Origin: an uncultured Prevotellaceae bacterium
Lineage (GTDB): Bacteria; Bacteroidota; Bacteroidia; Bacteroidales; Bacteroidaceae
NCBI GenBank assembly: GCA_947174945.1
Contig: CAMWKZ010000007.1
Span: 16,866-80,865, forward strand
Reading direction: 5' to 3'
Length of the DNA stretch: 64,000 bases
The notes beneath the pieces were generated by a model. That model ran no database searches, was not told the DNA's origin, and saw nothing but the letters and a program-made list of their open reading frames with translations. Both the position numbers and the translations under genes were made by a program. Of the stretch, positions 25,730-33,818 are shown in pieces (position 1 is the first letter of the stretch; every line of letters starts with the position of its first letter).

Positions 25730-26152
25730 TTATTTATATTTAGGTAAATAATCGTATGAAATCAATGCAGAATTATCATACGATGAATACATAATATGCA
25801 CTTGGAAATACGAATAGAAGAAAATAATAGACTTTTCGTCTCCAATTTTGTGTATATAATTGGTTTTGAGAAAAGATTTTACCATAGCTAAAAACCAGTT
25901 GTACGGATAACTGTCGTCACCTTCTACATACATGGTTTCGCATACCAGACGATTATCTTTGACGATAAAAGCTATTTCATTACCATATTTATACATTGTC
26001 CCCTCGGCCGTCTCTGTCCAATATTTCAATTCTGGGAACTTAACTCTAAGTTGTTCCAAGCTTATACCCAAGTTGTTTTGTGGCTCTTGGGCCATAATTG
26101 GTAAAACAAGGCAAAATAGAGATACTAAAATTACAATTTTTGTTTTCATCAT
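25730..26152 (-). CDS. hypothetical secreted protein
   Basis: Signal peptide MMKTKIVILVSLFCLVLPIMAQ. Confidence 0.55.
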   Translation of the reverse strand: MMKTKIVILVSLFCLVLPIMAQEPQNNLGISLEQLRVKFPELKYWTETAEGTMYKYGNEIAFIVKDNRLVCETMYVEGDDSYPYNWFLAMVKSFLKTNYIHKIGDEKSIIFFYSYFQVHIMYSSYDNSALISYDYLPKYK

Positions 26153-26967
26153 TTTATTTGTATTGATTTTAATATTTCACTGATTACTTTCATTTGTTCT
26201 TTATGCTTTCTGTTGTCTGTTGTTGCAGTAATAATGAGGGTTGTGTTATCAGCCTTTTTAACTATGTATTGGCTACTATGTAATGTGTAGCCTTGCAATT
26301 CAATGGAACTTTCCAACAGGCAACCTTTACAACCGCTAATTTGTGTGTTGCTTATCCCCAACTGTTTGTAATTGGAAACCAGCTGCTTATTGTTTTGGGA
26401 AGTTTGACGAGCGAGATACAAAGCACTTTCTTCCCATTTCTTGTTTGACACAATAATATTTATATTAGGGCGAAAATCTACATCATTTTTTGGCTTTTCC
26501 ATAATCTGTACAGCAATAGATGTGTTTGCCGTTACCTGATTATCATCTTGAACAATCTGCCATGATGAAGGATAACACAGGCTGAAATGTCCATTAGAAT
26601 AGCGATTGTCAAGTTTTGTATTTATTTCGGTTTCTATAGCGGTAATATTTTCTTTTGGCGATGTTGTAGGCGCTTCTGCCAATTTTGTATCCTTTATAGT
26701 AGCTGCTTTATTCAAAATATTATGTACTCTTTCTATGTCTGCATAAGTGTTTTGATGTGTAGAAGTACATTCCAACAAATCACAAGAATGCTCCTCCATG
26801 TAACCATGTTTTATTAAGTCTCTATGAAGAGCTTCTACCCCACTATGAAACTCGTATTCACTTGCCAAATCACTATCAATATAATCCCATACGGTTTTTT
26901 CTCTTGGGTCTTTACAACTTATGACGACAGCAAACCCAAATAAGCCAAATAAAAGCCTTTTATTCAT
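26149..26967 (-). CDS. hypothetical lipoprotein with PsbP/DUF1795-like C-terminal half
   Basis: Lipobox FAVVISC; NGHFSLCYPSSWQIVQDDN motif. Confidence 0.5.
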   Translation of the reverse strand: MNKRLLFGLFGFAVVISCKDPREKTVWDYIDSDLASEYEFHSGVEALHRDLIKHGYMEEHSCDLLECTSTHQNTYADIERVHNILNKAATIKDTKLAEAPTTSPKENITAIETEINTKLDNRYSNGHFSLCYPSSWQIVQDDNQVTANTSIAVQIMEKPKNDVDFRPNINIIVSNKKWEESALYLARQTSQNNKQLVSNYKQLGISNTQISGCKGCLLESSIELQGYTLHSSQYIVKKADNTTLIITATTDNRKHKEQMKVISEILKSIQIK

Positions 26968-26973
26968 AATACC

Positions 26974-27096
26974 TTAACGTCTTGATAATTCTTTACACAT
27001 ACGGAATAAGAACAATGCGATGAACAAGGCTATCCACCAAGCATTTTTCTCTATCCATGACTTTTGTTTTTTCTCGTTGTTTTCATTTGTTTCCAT
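26974..27096 (-). CDS. micro-ORF, 40 aa single-TM protein
   Basis: METNENNEKKQKSWIEKNAWWIALFIALFLFRMCKELSRR translated by hand; below ORF-track cutoff. Confidence 0.4.
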   Translation of the reverse strand: METNENNEKKQKSWIEKNAWWIALFIALFLFRMCKELSRR

Positions 27097-27173
27097 TGCT
27101 CAAATTAATTAAAAGTTTTATAATTCCATAAATAATCACTGTGATTAAAAGTATTGTTATCATTGTAAGCCCT

Positions 27174-27551
27174 CTATTTGCTTTTCGCCATAAAAAATCC
27201 TATCACTACTACAATTATAAATAGTACAAAACCTATGGATATAAGTACATTTGCTATGGCGCAAAGCCATGCTAATAATGGCAAGAGGGAAATAATGCCG
27301 CCCCCAATAAAAAGAAGACCGAGACATCCAACAAACATATTGTCCTCTCCATTATTGGATTCTGACATATTGATAATCAAATAGCCAATAGGTATAGCTA
27401 TAAGGGCTATCACTAATCCAATGCCTACCTCATTTCCATTTGGCAAGCCAATATCAGCATCGCCGTAATACCTATGGCCAGAGTAATCCCTTGCAAAAGC
27501 AGTAAAGGATGTAAGCAAAGACAATAGTAATATAGAGATACGCTTTATCAT
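27174..27551 (-). CDS. small multi-TM protein
   Basis: Signal peptide plus three hydrophobic segments. Confidence 0.5.
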   Translation of the reverse strand: MIKRISILLLSLLTSFTAFARDYSGHRYYGDADIGLPNGNEVGIGLVIALIAIPIGYLIINMSESNNGEDNMFVGCLGLLFIGGGIISLLPLLAWLCAIANVLISIGFVLFIIVVVIGFFMAKSK

Positions 27552-27566
27552 TGTTGTATCATTCTT

Positions 27567-27728
27567 TTATATTTTTTTCTTTGGTCTCAAAAGGAAATAA
27601 GCAGGTAAGAAAGTTACAAGACTAACACCAATCAAGCCGCCAATAGTTGTAGCAACATTTGGTGCGATGGCTTGTGGCAGACATATTAAGCCTACCACAA
27701 TCAGAAAAATTCCAAACACTTTTTTCAT
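27567..27728 (-). CDS. micro-ORF, 53 aa two-TM protein
   Basis: MKKVFGIFLIVVGLICLPQAIAPNVATTIGGLIGVSLVTFLPAYFLLRPKKKI translated by hand. Confidence 0.45.
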   Translation of the reverse strand: MKKVFGIFLIVVGLICLPQAIAPNVATTIGGLIGVSLVTFLPAYFLLRPKKKI

Positions 27729-27943
27729 AGTTATAATAATTTTGCTTTTTCTTCTACTTCAACTACCTCACTATAATATACTGATGAATACTGAAGGCAG
27801 CAATTATAAGACTGCAAACCCAGAGCACCCAAAGTAGAATGATAATGTTTTTGCGTTTCATTTGTATATAACCATTATATAACCCTTATCAACACCCCAG
27901 ATTCGGCTTGTTTAGTTTTTCGTTTCACTTTTGCTTATAATAC

Positions 27944-28216
27944 AAAAAGGCGTAGGTGTCTGCTCTTCTGCCCATCCTGGAACTGTAGGCCTTCGCATTG
28001 CCCCTCTACACAGGATAGACAACGCTGTTAGCCCACGCCAGTACGAACTATATACGACGAAGGTATAATAGAGACGCACCACGTAGACGTTTCGGTTGCC
28101 ATCTGCCTGTTGTAGAGTTGGAGTTTGCGAAGTTCACAGTTCACAACGACAGACGTTTGAAAACGTCTTTCTTAATATATAAGACCGCCCGCTCACCCAT
28201 TATGGACTAACGAACG
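27944..28216 (-). ncRNA. candidate structured ncRNA/attenuated leader
   Basis: Nested complementary segments 27949-27956/28032-28039, 27957-27961/28017-28021, 27974-27979/28011-28016, 27984-27988/28006-28010, followed in transcript sense by TTTTT; upstream hairpin 28151-28168. Confidence 0.6.
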
Positions 28217-28222
28217 ATGATG

Positions 28223-28253
28223 CAAAGATAAACATAAATTCTGAAAACGCAAA
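28223..28253 (-). promoter_or_regulatory. Bacteroidota promoter: TTTG (28250-28253), 19-nt gap, TATCTTTG (28223-28230)
   Basis: Matches the -33 TTTG / -7 TAnnTTTG consensus on the minus strand. Confidence 0.65.
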
Positions 28254-28355
28254 GAGTTTTCGGAAGAAAAGCAAAGGCAGAAGACTGAATAGCACAAAAA
28301 CAGAAACTTTGTGCATGTTACTGAAGTTTTGTGGTAAAAGCAAAGGTAACAATTG

Positions 28356-28388
28356 GGGCTGAATCCACAAAATAGAATCAGCCCTTTC
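28356..28388 (+). terminator. hairpin terminator candidate
   Basis: gggctga / tcagccc then ttt. Confidence 0.4.
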
Positions 28389-28617
28389 TTATTTTGCTCA
28401 AAGTTTTAGCGGACACTAATAGAATAAAATTCGGGAAAACTCAAGCCTTTGGGAAAAATCTTTTGTATGGAGCAATTTGAATCCCTTCCCTCAGCACCGT
28501 GCACCATTTGGAGCCTCCATCCACTCAGAAAACGACATCAACGCGACATAAAATGGGGCTCAGTAGCATATTGTGGGGATTTAATTTGTAGAGTATAGAA
28601 AATTGTCAACTTTTGAA

Positions 28618-28697
28618 ATGAATATCGTAATGCTTGAACACTTAGCCAAGATAGTACTTCCCAAGGAGATACCGGATTTTTTCTTCTCTCGGGGGAT
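28618..28697 (+). pseudogene. possible N-terminal remnant of an IS transposase accessory ORF (ISAon1-like)
   Basis: MNIVMLEHLAKIVLPKEIPDFFFSRGIH then stop; resembles (L)xxILPKEIxDYF starts of that family. Confidence 0.35.
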
Positions 28698-28807
28698 ACA
28701 TTAAGGAATTTCGATATACAGATACGAGAGAGGGAAATAGAAGGATATATATAATAATATACTTTCTACTCTCATTTTTTTTCGTATGTATGGAAATTCC
28801 TTAATGT
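28698..28807. repeat. 110-bp near-palindromic element with perfect 15-bp terminal inverted repeats
   Basis: acattaaggaatttc (28698-28712) / gaaattccttaatgt (28793-28807); inner sequence also imperfectly self-complementary. Confidence 0.8.
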
Positions 28808-28942
28808 AGCAATGTGACATTTCCCCTCTTCGCAGAGCGAATGAGGCACTTGCTGAGTGTAAGTCTCGCGGATGCCCTGTGTGAATGGCGATTTACTTTT
28901 TTAAAGTTGTGAAAGAGGCGACAATGAGAAGGACGAAGCGGT

Positions 28943-29833
28943 CTACTCAGGATTATATCCGAAGTTGTTCAGCGCCCTTTCTGATGAGCGCCACTCTTTG
29001 TTGACCTTGACGAATATCTCCAAGAAAATGTGCTTGTCGAAGAAACGCTCCAATGCTTTGCGGGCCTCGGTGCTCACTTTCTTCAGCGCTACGCCCTGAT
29101 GACCGATGATGATGCCTTTTTGCGAGTCGCGTTCTACGTAGATAACAGCGTTGATGTGTATCTTCTGGTCGTCTTCCTTGAAACGCTCCACCACGACTTC
29201 GACGGAGTATGGTACTTCCTTGTCGTAGAAGAGGAGTATTTTCTCGCGAATGATTTCCGACACGAAAAAGCGAGCGGGCTTGTCGGTCAACTGCTCTTTG
29301 TCGAAGTAGGCGGGGCTCTCGGGCAGTAGTTTCTGGATGCGCTTCAACAGTATGTCTATTCCGAATTTGTTCTTGGCCGAGATGGGGAGTATCTCAGCGT
29401 TGGGCAGCAGGGTGTGCCAACGGGTGACGATGTTTCCAAGTGCTTCGTTGGACTTCTCTTTCAACTCGTCTATCTTGTTGATGAGCAGGATGACGGGTAT
29501 CTGCATCTTCTGCACCTTCTGCAGGAAGTCCATGTTCTTCTCGGGGTTCTCCACCACATCGGTCACGTAGAGCAGCACGTCAGCGTCCTGCAGGGCCGAC
29601 TCCGAAAAGGCCAGCATCGACTCTTGCAACTTGTAGTTGGGCTTCAGCACGCCCGGCGTGTCGGAGAACACTATCTGCATATCGTCGGTGTTAACGATGC
29701 CCATGATACGGTGGCGAGTGGTCTGCGCCTTGAACGTCGCAATCGAAATACGCTCACCAACCAACTGGTTCATGAGCGTACTTTTACCTACGTTGGGGTT
29801 TCCAACGATATTCACGAATCCTGCTTTATGCAT
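28943..29833 (-). CDS. era: GTPase Era
   Basis: [38 protein letters not shown] domain; start refined to [11 protein letters not shown]. Confidence 0.96.
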   Translation of the reverse strand: MHKAGFVNIVGNPNVGKSTLMNQLVGERISIATFKAQTTRHRIMGIVNTDDMQIVFSDTPGVLKPNYKLQESMLAFSESALQDADVLLYVTDVVENPEKNMDFLQKVQKMQIPVILLINKIDELKEKSNEALGNIVTRWHTLLPNAEILPISAKNKFGIDILLKRIQKLLPESPAYFDKEQLTDKPARFFVSEIIREKILLFYDKEVPYSVEVVVERFKEDDQKIHINAVIYVERDSQKGIIIGHQGVALKKVSTEARKALERFFDKHIFLEIFVKVNKEWRSSERALNNFGYNPE

Positions 29834-30836
29834 CTTTCTTCCCGTCATAAGCCCACTTGTAGTAGCTTGCTCCGTGGACGAAGCCGGCTCCGAAGGCCGT
29901 CATGATGACGTTGTCACCTTTCTTGAGCAGGTGCTCATTCTCCCAGAGTGCCAGTGGAATGGTGGCTGCAGAGGTGTTGCCATAGTGCTCGATGTTGACC
30001 ATCACTCGCTCCATAGGCAGTTCCAACCGCTTGGCCACGGCCTCAATGATGCGCATATTGGCCTGATGGGGCACCACCCACTGGATGCTGTCCTTGGTCA
30101 GTCCGTTGCGCTCGGCTATCAAGGCGCAGTCGTCGCTCATGTTGGTCACGGCGTAGCGGAACACGGTGCGCCCCTCCTGATAGAGGTAGTGCAACCGATG
30201 GTCTACCGTGAAGTGGCTGGGCGGGCATACGGAGCCGCCGGCCTTCAGGTGTAGGAAAGGTAGTCCCTTGCCGTCAGCGCGAAAATAGGAGTCGAGCACA
30301 CCGATGTTCTCCTCCTCTGTACCTTCTACCAGCACGGCTGCTGCACCGTCGCCGAACAGCGGACAGGTGGCACGGTCTTTATAGTCGACCACCGACGACA
30401 TCTTGTCGGCACCTATCACGATGATTTTCTTGTAGCGACCGCACTGTATCATGGAGGCGGCCACGTCGAGCGTATAGAGGAATCCACAGCAGGCGGCCCA
30501 GAAGTCGAAGGCAAAGGCATTCTTCAGTCCGAGCTTGCCCAGCACGATGCTGGCCGTGGACGGGAACTTATAATCAGCCGTCGAGGTGGTGACGATAACG
30601 GCATCAATGGTGTCGGGGTCTACGCCCGTCTTCTGCAGCAGCTGCTTGGCGGCCTTGCGGGCCATGTAGCTGGTGCCGAGCCCCTCTTCGGTCAGGACAC
30701 GGCGCTCCTTGATGCCTATGCGCGTCATAATCCACTCGTCATTGGTGTCTACCATCCGCGACAACTCGTCGTTGTTCAGGACGTAGTCGGGCACGTAGCC
30801 ACCAATGCCGGTGATTATCGCATTGATTTTACTCAT
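29826..30836 (-). CDS. fabH: beta-ketoacyl-ACP synthase III
   Basis: [40 protein letters not shown]. Confidence 0.95.
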   Translation of the reverse strand: MSKINAIITGIGGYVPDYVLNNDELSRMVDTNDEWIMTRIGIKERRVLTEEGLGTSYMARKAAKQLLQKTGVDPDTIDAVIVTTSTADYKFPSTASIVLGKLGLKNAFAFDFWAACCGFLYTLDVAASMIQCGRYKKIIVIGADKMSSVVDYKDRATCPLFGDGAAAVLVEGTEEENIGVLDSYFRADGKGLPFLHLKAGGSVCPPSHFTVDHRLHYLYQEGRTVFRYAVTNMSDDCALIAERNGLTKDSIQWVVPHQANMRIIEAVAKRLELPMERVMVNIEHYGNTSAATIPLALWENEHLLKKGDNVIMTAFGAGFVHGASYYKWAYDGKKDA

Positions 30837-31024
30837 TATTCAGCGGTTTCGTCCATTACGATGGCTATCTTGCCACGATAGTAGCCACACGTGGGGCATA
30901 CGGTGTGATACACGTGATAGGCGCCACAGTTGGGGCATACTGCCAGTGTGGGGGCTACTGCCTTGTCATGGGTACGACGCTTTGCGGTACGAGTGTTCGA
31001 TTGTCTTCTTTTAGGATGTGCCAT
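30836..31024 (-). CDS. rpmF: 50S ribosomal protein L32
   Basis: [22 protein letters not shown]...[22 protein letters not shown]. Confidence 0.97.
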   Translation of the reverse strand: MAHPKRRQSNTRTAKRRTHDKAVAPTLAVCPNCGAYHVYHTVCPTCGYYRGKIAIVMDETAE

Positions 31025-31046
31025 AATTTACTTACTATTTTAAGAT

Positions 31047-31580
31047 TTACATTTTACTTGTTTCCTTCAATTTCAGCAGTGCGCCCCAGCGCGGGTCTAC
31101 CGCTTCTGCCTCCTCTTCGCTGCTTCGGGCAGCGCCGCTCAGCTCTTCCAGCTTCTGCGTCATCGCTTGATTGCATTTTCCAGGTGCATGAACGTGCTTG
31201 ATGGGTATGGCCAGCATGATAAACTCGTAGACGAACCACGACGCGTCGAGCACTCCTTCGTCCTCGGCTATGGTCACGGTGTCGTCGTCCTCACTGTACG
31301 TGTCGCCCAGCTTCACCAGCAGGCGGTTCTCCGTGTCTATCGGCTGCTCCATGTCGTCCAGACAGCGGTCGCAGCTAACCGTCACGGTGCCTACGGTGTG
31401 GAACAGGAGTTCAAAGAAGCCGGTCATCTTGCGTATAGACACCGACACGTGCAACGCCCCATGCTCCAGTTGTGAGCCGTCAAGGGCTGCAAAGAAATCA
31501 TCGCTTAGGTCGAATGCAAGGCTGGTGGCCTCGTCCTTCAACGCTTTCAGGTCAATCTTATATAGCTCCTGACTACACAT
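31047..31580 (-). CDS. YceD/DUF177 family protein
   Basis: VSCDRCLDDMEQPID; adjacent to rpmF; start refined to MCSQELYKIDL. Confidence 0.85.
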   Translation of the reverse strand: MCSQELYKIDLKALKDEATSLAFDLSDDFFAALDGSQLEHGALHVSVSIRKMTGFFELLFHTVGTVTVSCDRCLDDMEQPIDTENRLLVKLGDTYSEDDDTVTIAEDEGVLDASWFVYEFIMLAIPIKHVHAPGKCNQAMTQKLEELSGAARSSEEEAEAVDPRWGALLKLKETSKM

Positions 31581-31646
31581 AACGTCACTTTCTGAGAATT
31601 TGGCTGCAAAGGTACGAAGATTTAGGGAAATAGCCAAAAAAAACGT

Positions 31647-32762
31647 CTACTTTTTCAGCTCGATGCGGAATGTAGTGCCTTTGCCCACCTCCGACTGCTT
31701 CACGAAGATGCGCCCGTGGTGGTACTCCTCCACGATGCGGCGCGCCAGCGACAGCCCCAGCCCCCAGCCACGCTTCTTGGTGGTGAACCCGGGGGTGAAC
31801 ACGCTGCCGATGTCTTTCTTGCGAATGCCCTTGCCCGTGTCCTGCACTTCGATGGCCACGTCGTGAGGCTCGTCCGTCAGTGTCAGCGTGATGGTCCCGC
31901 GACCCTCCATCGCGTCGACGGCATTTTTGCACAGGTTCTCGACGACCCACTCAAACAGCGACGCGTTCATCTTGACGATGACGGTATGGTCGGGCATACG
32001 GCTGATGAGCTGCACCTGACTTGACGTGCGGCGGTCCATATAGCCGACCACGTGCTCCAGCACTTCGTTCATCGAGCACTCCACAGGCTCTGGCAGCGAC
32101 CCAATCTTCGAGAATCGCTCGGCTATCAGTTGCAGCCGCTTGACGTCCTTGTCCATCTCGGGCAGCAGCTCGTCCTGCGGATATTGCTCCTTCAGCATTT
32201 CCACCCACGCCATCAAGCTGCTGACGGGTGTTCCCAGCTGGTGGGCCGTCTCCTTCGACAGTCCCACCCACACCTTGTTCTGCTCGGCACGCTTCGACGA
32301 GAGCAGGGCGAAGATGGCCACCACGACGAATATCAGCACGATGCCCAGTTGCACGTAGGGCCATGCCGACAGGCGTTTCAGCATCACCGACTCGTCGTAG
32401 CACACTATCTGCCCGTCCACCCGTATCGTGTCGCCAGCCTGCACCATGCGGCGGGCATAGCCAGCCATGCCCGTCGTGTCGGCTATGTTGCGATAGTCGG
32501 TCACCTCGCCCTCTTCGTTCAGCACGATAACGGGAATGGTGTTGTTGCCCTCCATCACGCTCAGCACCAGCGTCAGGTCGGTCTCGTTGTCGGCAGCGTT
32601 CAGGGCGTGCAGTGCCTGTGCCCATACCTCCATGCGGTTGCGCTCCTCCTTCGACAGGTCGCGCACCAGAAAGTGGGATATCAGCAGCGACGCTACGGCG
32701 ATAATCACCGCAGCCGCCATGAGCACTATCTTGATACGTCTTATCTGGTCAGTCCACTGCAT
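31647..32762 (-). CDS. membrane sensor histidine kinase
   Basis: H-box KETAHQLGTPVSSLMAWVEMLK, N-box ENLCKNAVDAMEG, G-box DTGKGIRKKDIGSVFTPGFTTKKRGWGLGLSLARRIVEEYHHG. Confidence 0.92.
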   Translation of the reverse strand: MQWTDQIRRIKIVLMAAAVIIAVASLLISHFLVRDLSKEERNRMEVWAQALHALNAADNETDLTLVLSVMEGNNTIPVIVLNEEGEVTDYRNIADTTGMAGYARRMVQAGDTIRVDGQIVCYDESVMLKRLSAWPYVQLGIVLIFVVVAIFALLSSKRAEQNKVWVGLSKETAHQLGTPVSSLMAWVEMLKEQYPQDELLPEMDKDVKRLQLIAERFSKIGSLPEPVECSMNEVLEHVVGYMDRRTSSQVQLISRMPDHTVIVKMNASLFEWVVENLCKNAVDAMEGRGTITLTLTDEPHDVAIEVQDTGKGIRKKDIGSVFTPGFTTKKRGWGLGLSLARRIVEEYHHGRIFVKQSEVGKGTTFRIELKK

Positions 32763-32815
32763 ACACTATATAAACGGGCACACAGCCGGATTATTATCCA
32801 CGGCAACAGGAAAAC

Positions 32816-33481
32816 TCACCGCAGCAGACGGGCCAACTGCTGTTCGGTGGCGGTAGGCAGCGTGCGTCGCAGGTGCGACATCATCCGCCCGTATGATGCC
32901 TCTGCCGAGCGACCGGGCTGGCAGGCATCGCGACCGTAGAGCTGCTCGGGCGTGGTCAGCAGCGACCATCCCCAGCCATACGCCTTGCCGTGCTTGTCGT
33001 GCGGATACACAAAATCACCCGTCACTATGCGGCAGTCCATCTGCAGGCGCGTCACATAGCCGTCAAACCTGCCGCGCATCTTCGGCCCCGTAAAGCCACA
33101 TGCCGCCCGCAGCTTACGGGTAATCATGCTACCCTGCTCACGCAGCGTGAAGAGTATCGCCTCCTCTACCGACCCCTCGGCAGGCTCCGCACTCTTGCTA
33201 CGACGGTAGTTACAGAAGTCGGGCCACCACTCGTGGCTGACAAACCCAGCCTTCCCGGCAAAGAACTTGCCATACGCACAGTTGCCCTCGGCAATTATCT
33301 GCTCCTTCCATTTCCACATCGGCCAGTCCCATCCCCCATCAGGCAGAATCACATAGCGGCAGTCGTCGTCCACCATCTCGTCAGCCGAGAAACCGTCTAT
33401 CCCCACCCCCATCAAGGGCAGGAACCCCACCTGCTGGATTCGCTCCATCAACTGCGCCGCCGTATATATTGCCGTCTCCAT
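32816..33481 (-). CDS. AlkZ-related / winged-helix-like protein
   Basis: EEAILFTLREQGSMITRKLRAACGFTGPKMRGRFDGYVTRLQMDCRIV; start refined to METAIYTAAQL. Confidence 0.5.
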   Translation of the reverse strand: METAIYTAAQLMERIQQVGFLPLMGVGIDGFSADEMVDDDCRYVILPDGGWDWPMWKWKEQIIAEGNCAYGKFFAGKAGFVSHEWWPDFCNYRRSKSAEPAEGSVEEAILFTLREQGSMITRKLRAACGFTGPKMRGRFDGYVTRLQMDCRIVTGDFVYPHDKHGKAYGWGWSLLTTPEQLYGRDACQPGRSAEASYGRMMSHLRRTLPTATEQQLARLLR

Positions 33482-33689
33482 ATCCGAGTATTTCCAAAAC
33501 GAGAGCACCGAAATGCGTAGTGCAAAGATACAAAAAAACAGAGCCAAATGCAAGCTTTTCGCCATATTTCTGCGTAGCAATCTTTACGACAGCAGCCCCC
33601 CCTCTGAAGCCCCCACGATACCAATGAGCTATGAAACACCCATGCCGCTCATACCGCCGCCCCAAAACGAAGCCTCTATGACGGCATGA

Positions 33690-33767
33690 GCTAAATCACC
33701 CTGTCAGCAGGAACAACGGCACGGACTGGGGTTGCATCATGTGCCGACGCGTTTCGCATCACGTCCC
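33690..33767. repeat. intergenic repeat element homologous to 63279-63370, including about 1.5 family-A 22-bp units
   Basis: atgacggca.gagc...ggaacaacggcacggactggggttgcatcatgtgccgacgcgtttcgcatcacgt aligns with 63279 onwards. Confidence 0.65.
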
Positions 33768-33778
33768 AACAAAAACAG

Positions 33779-33802
33779 GAGCGGTTCCGTACAGAACCGC
33801 CC
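33779..33802 (-). terminator. terminator of LRR gene
   Basis: gcggttc/gaaccgc perfect stem; minus-strand U-tract CTCCTGTTTTTG. Confidence 0.6.
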
Positions 33803-33818
33803 CGCTAAGTTTGTGTCC

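Noticed and set aside
31951-32625. 224-aa ORF MGTGTARPERCRQRDRPDAG...
   Set aside because: Same-strand out-of-frame reading of the histidine kinase gene; no domain.
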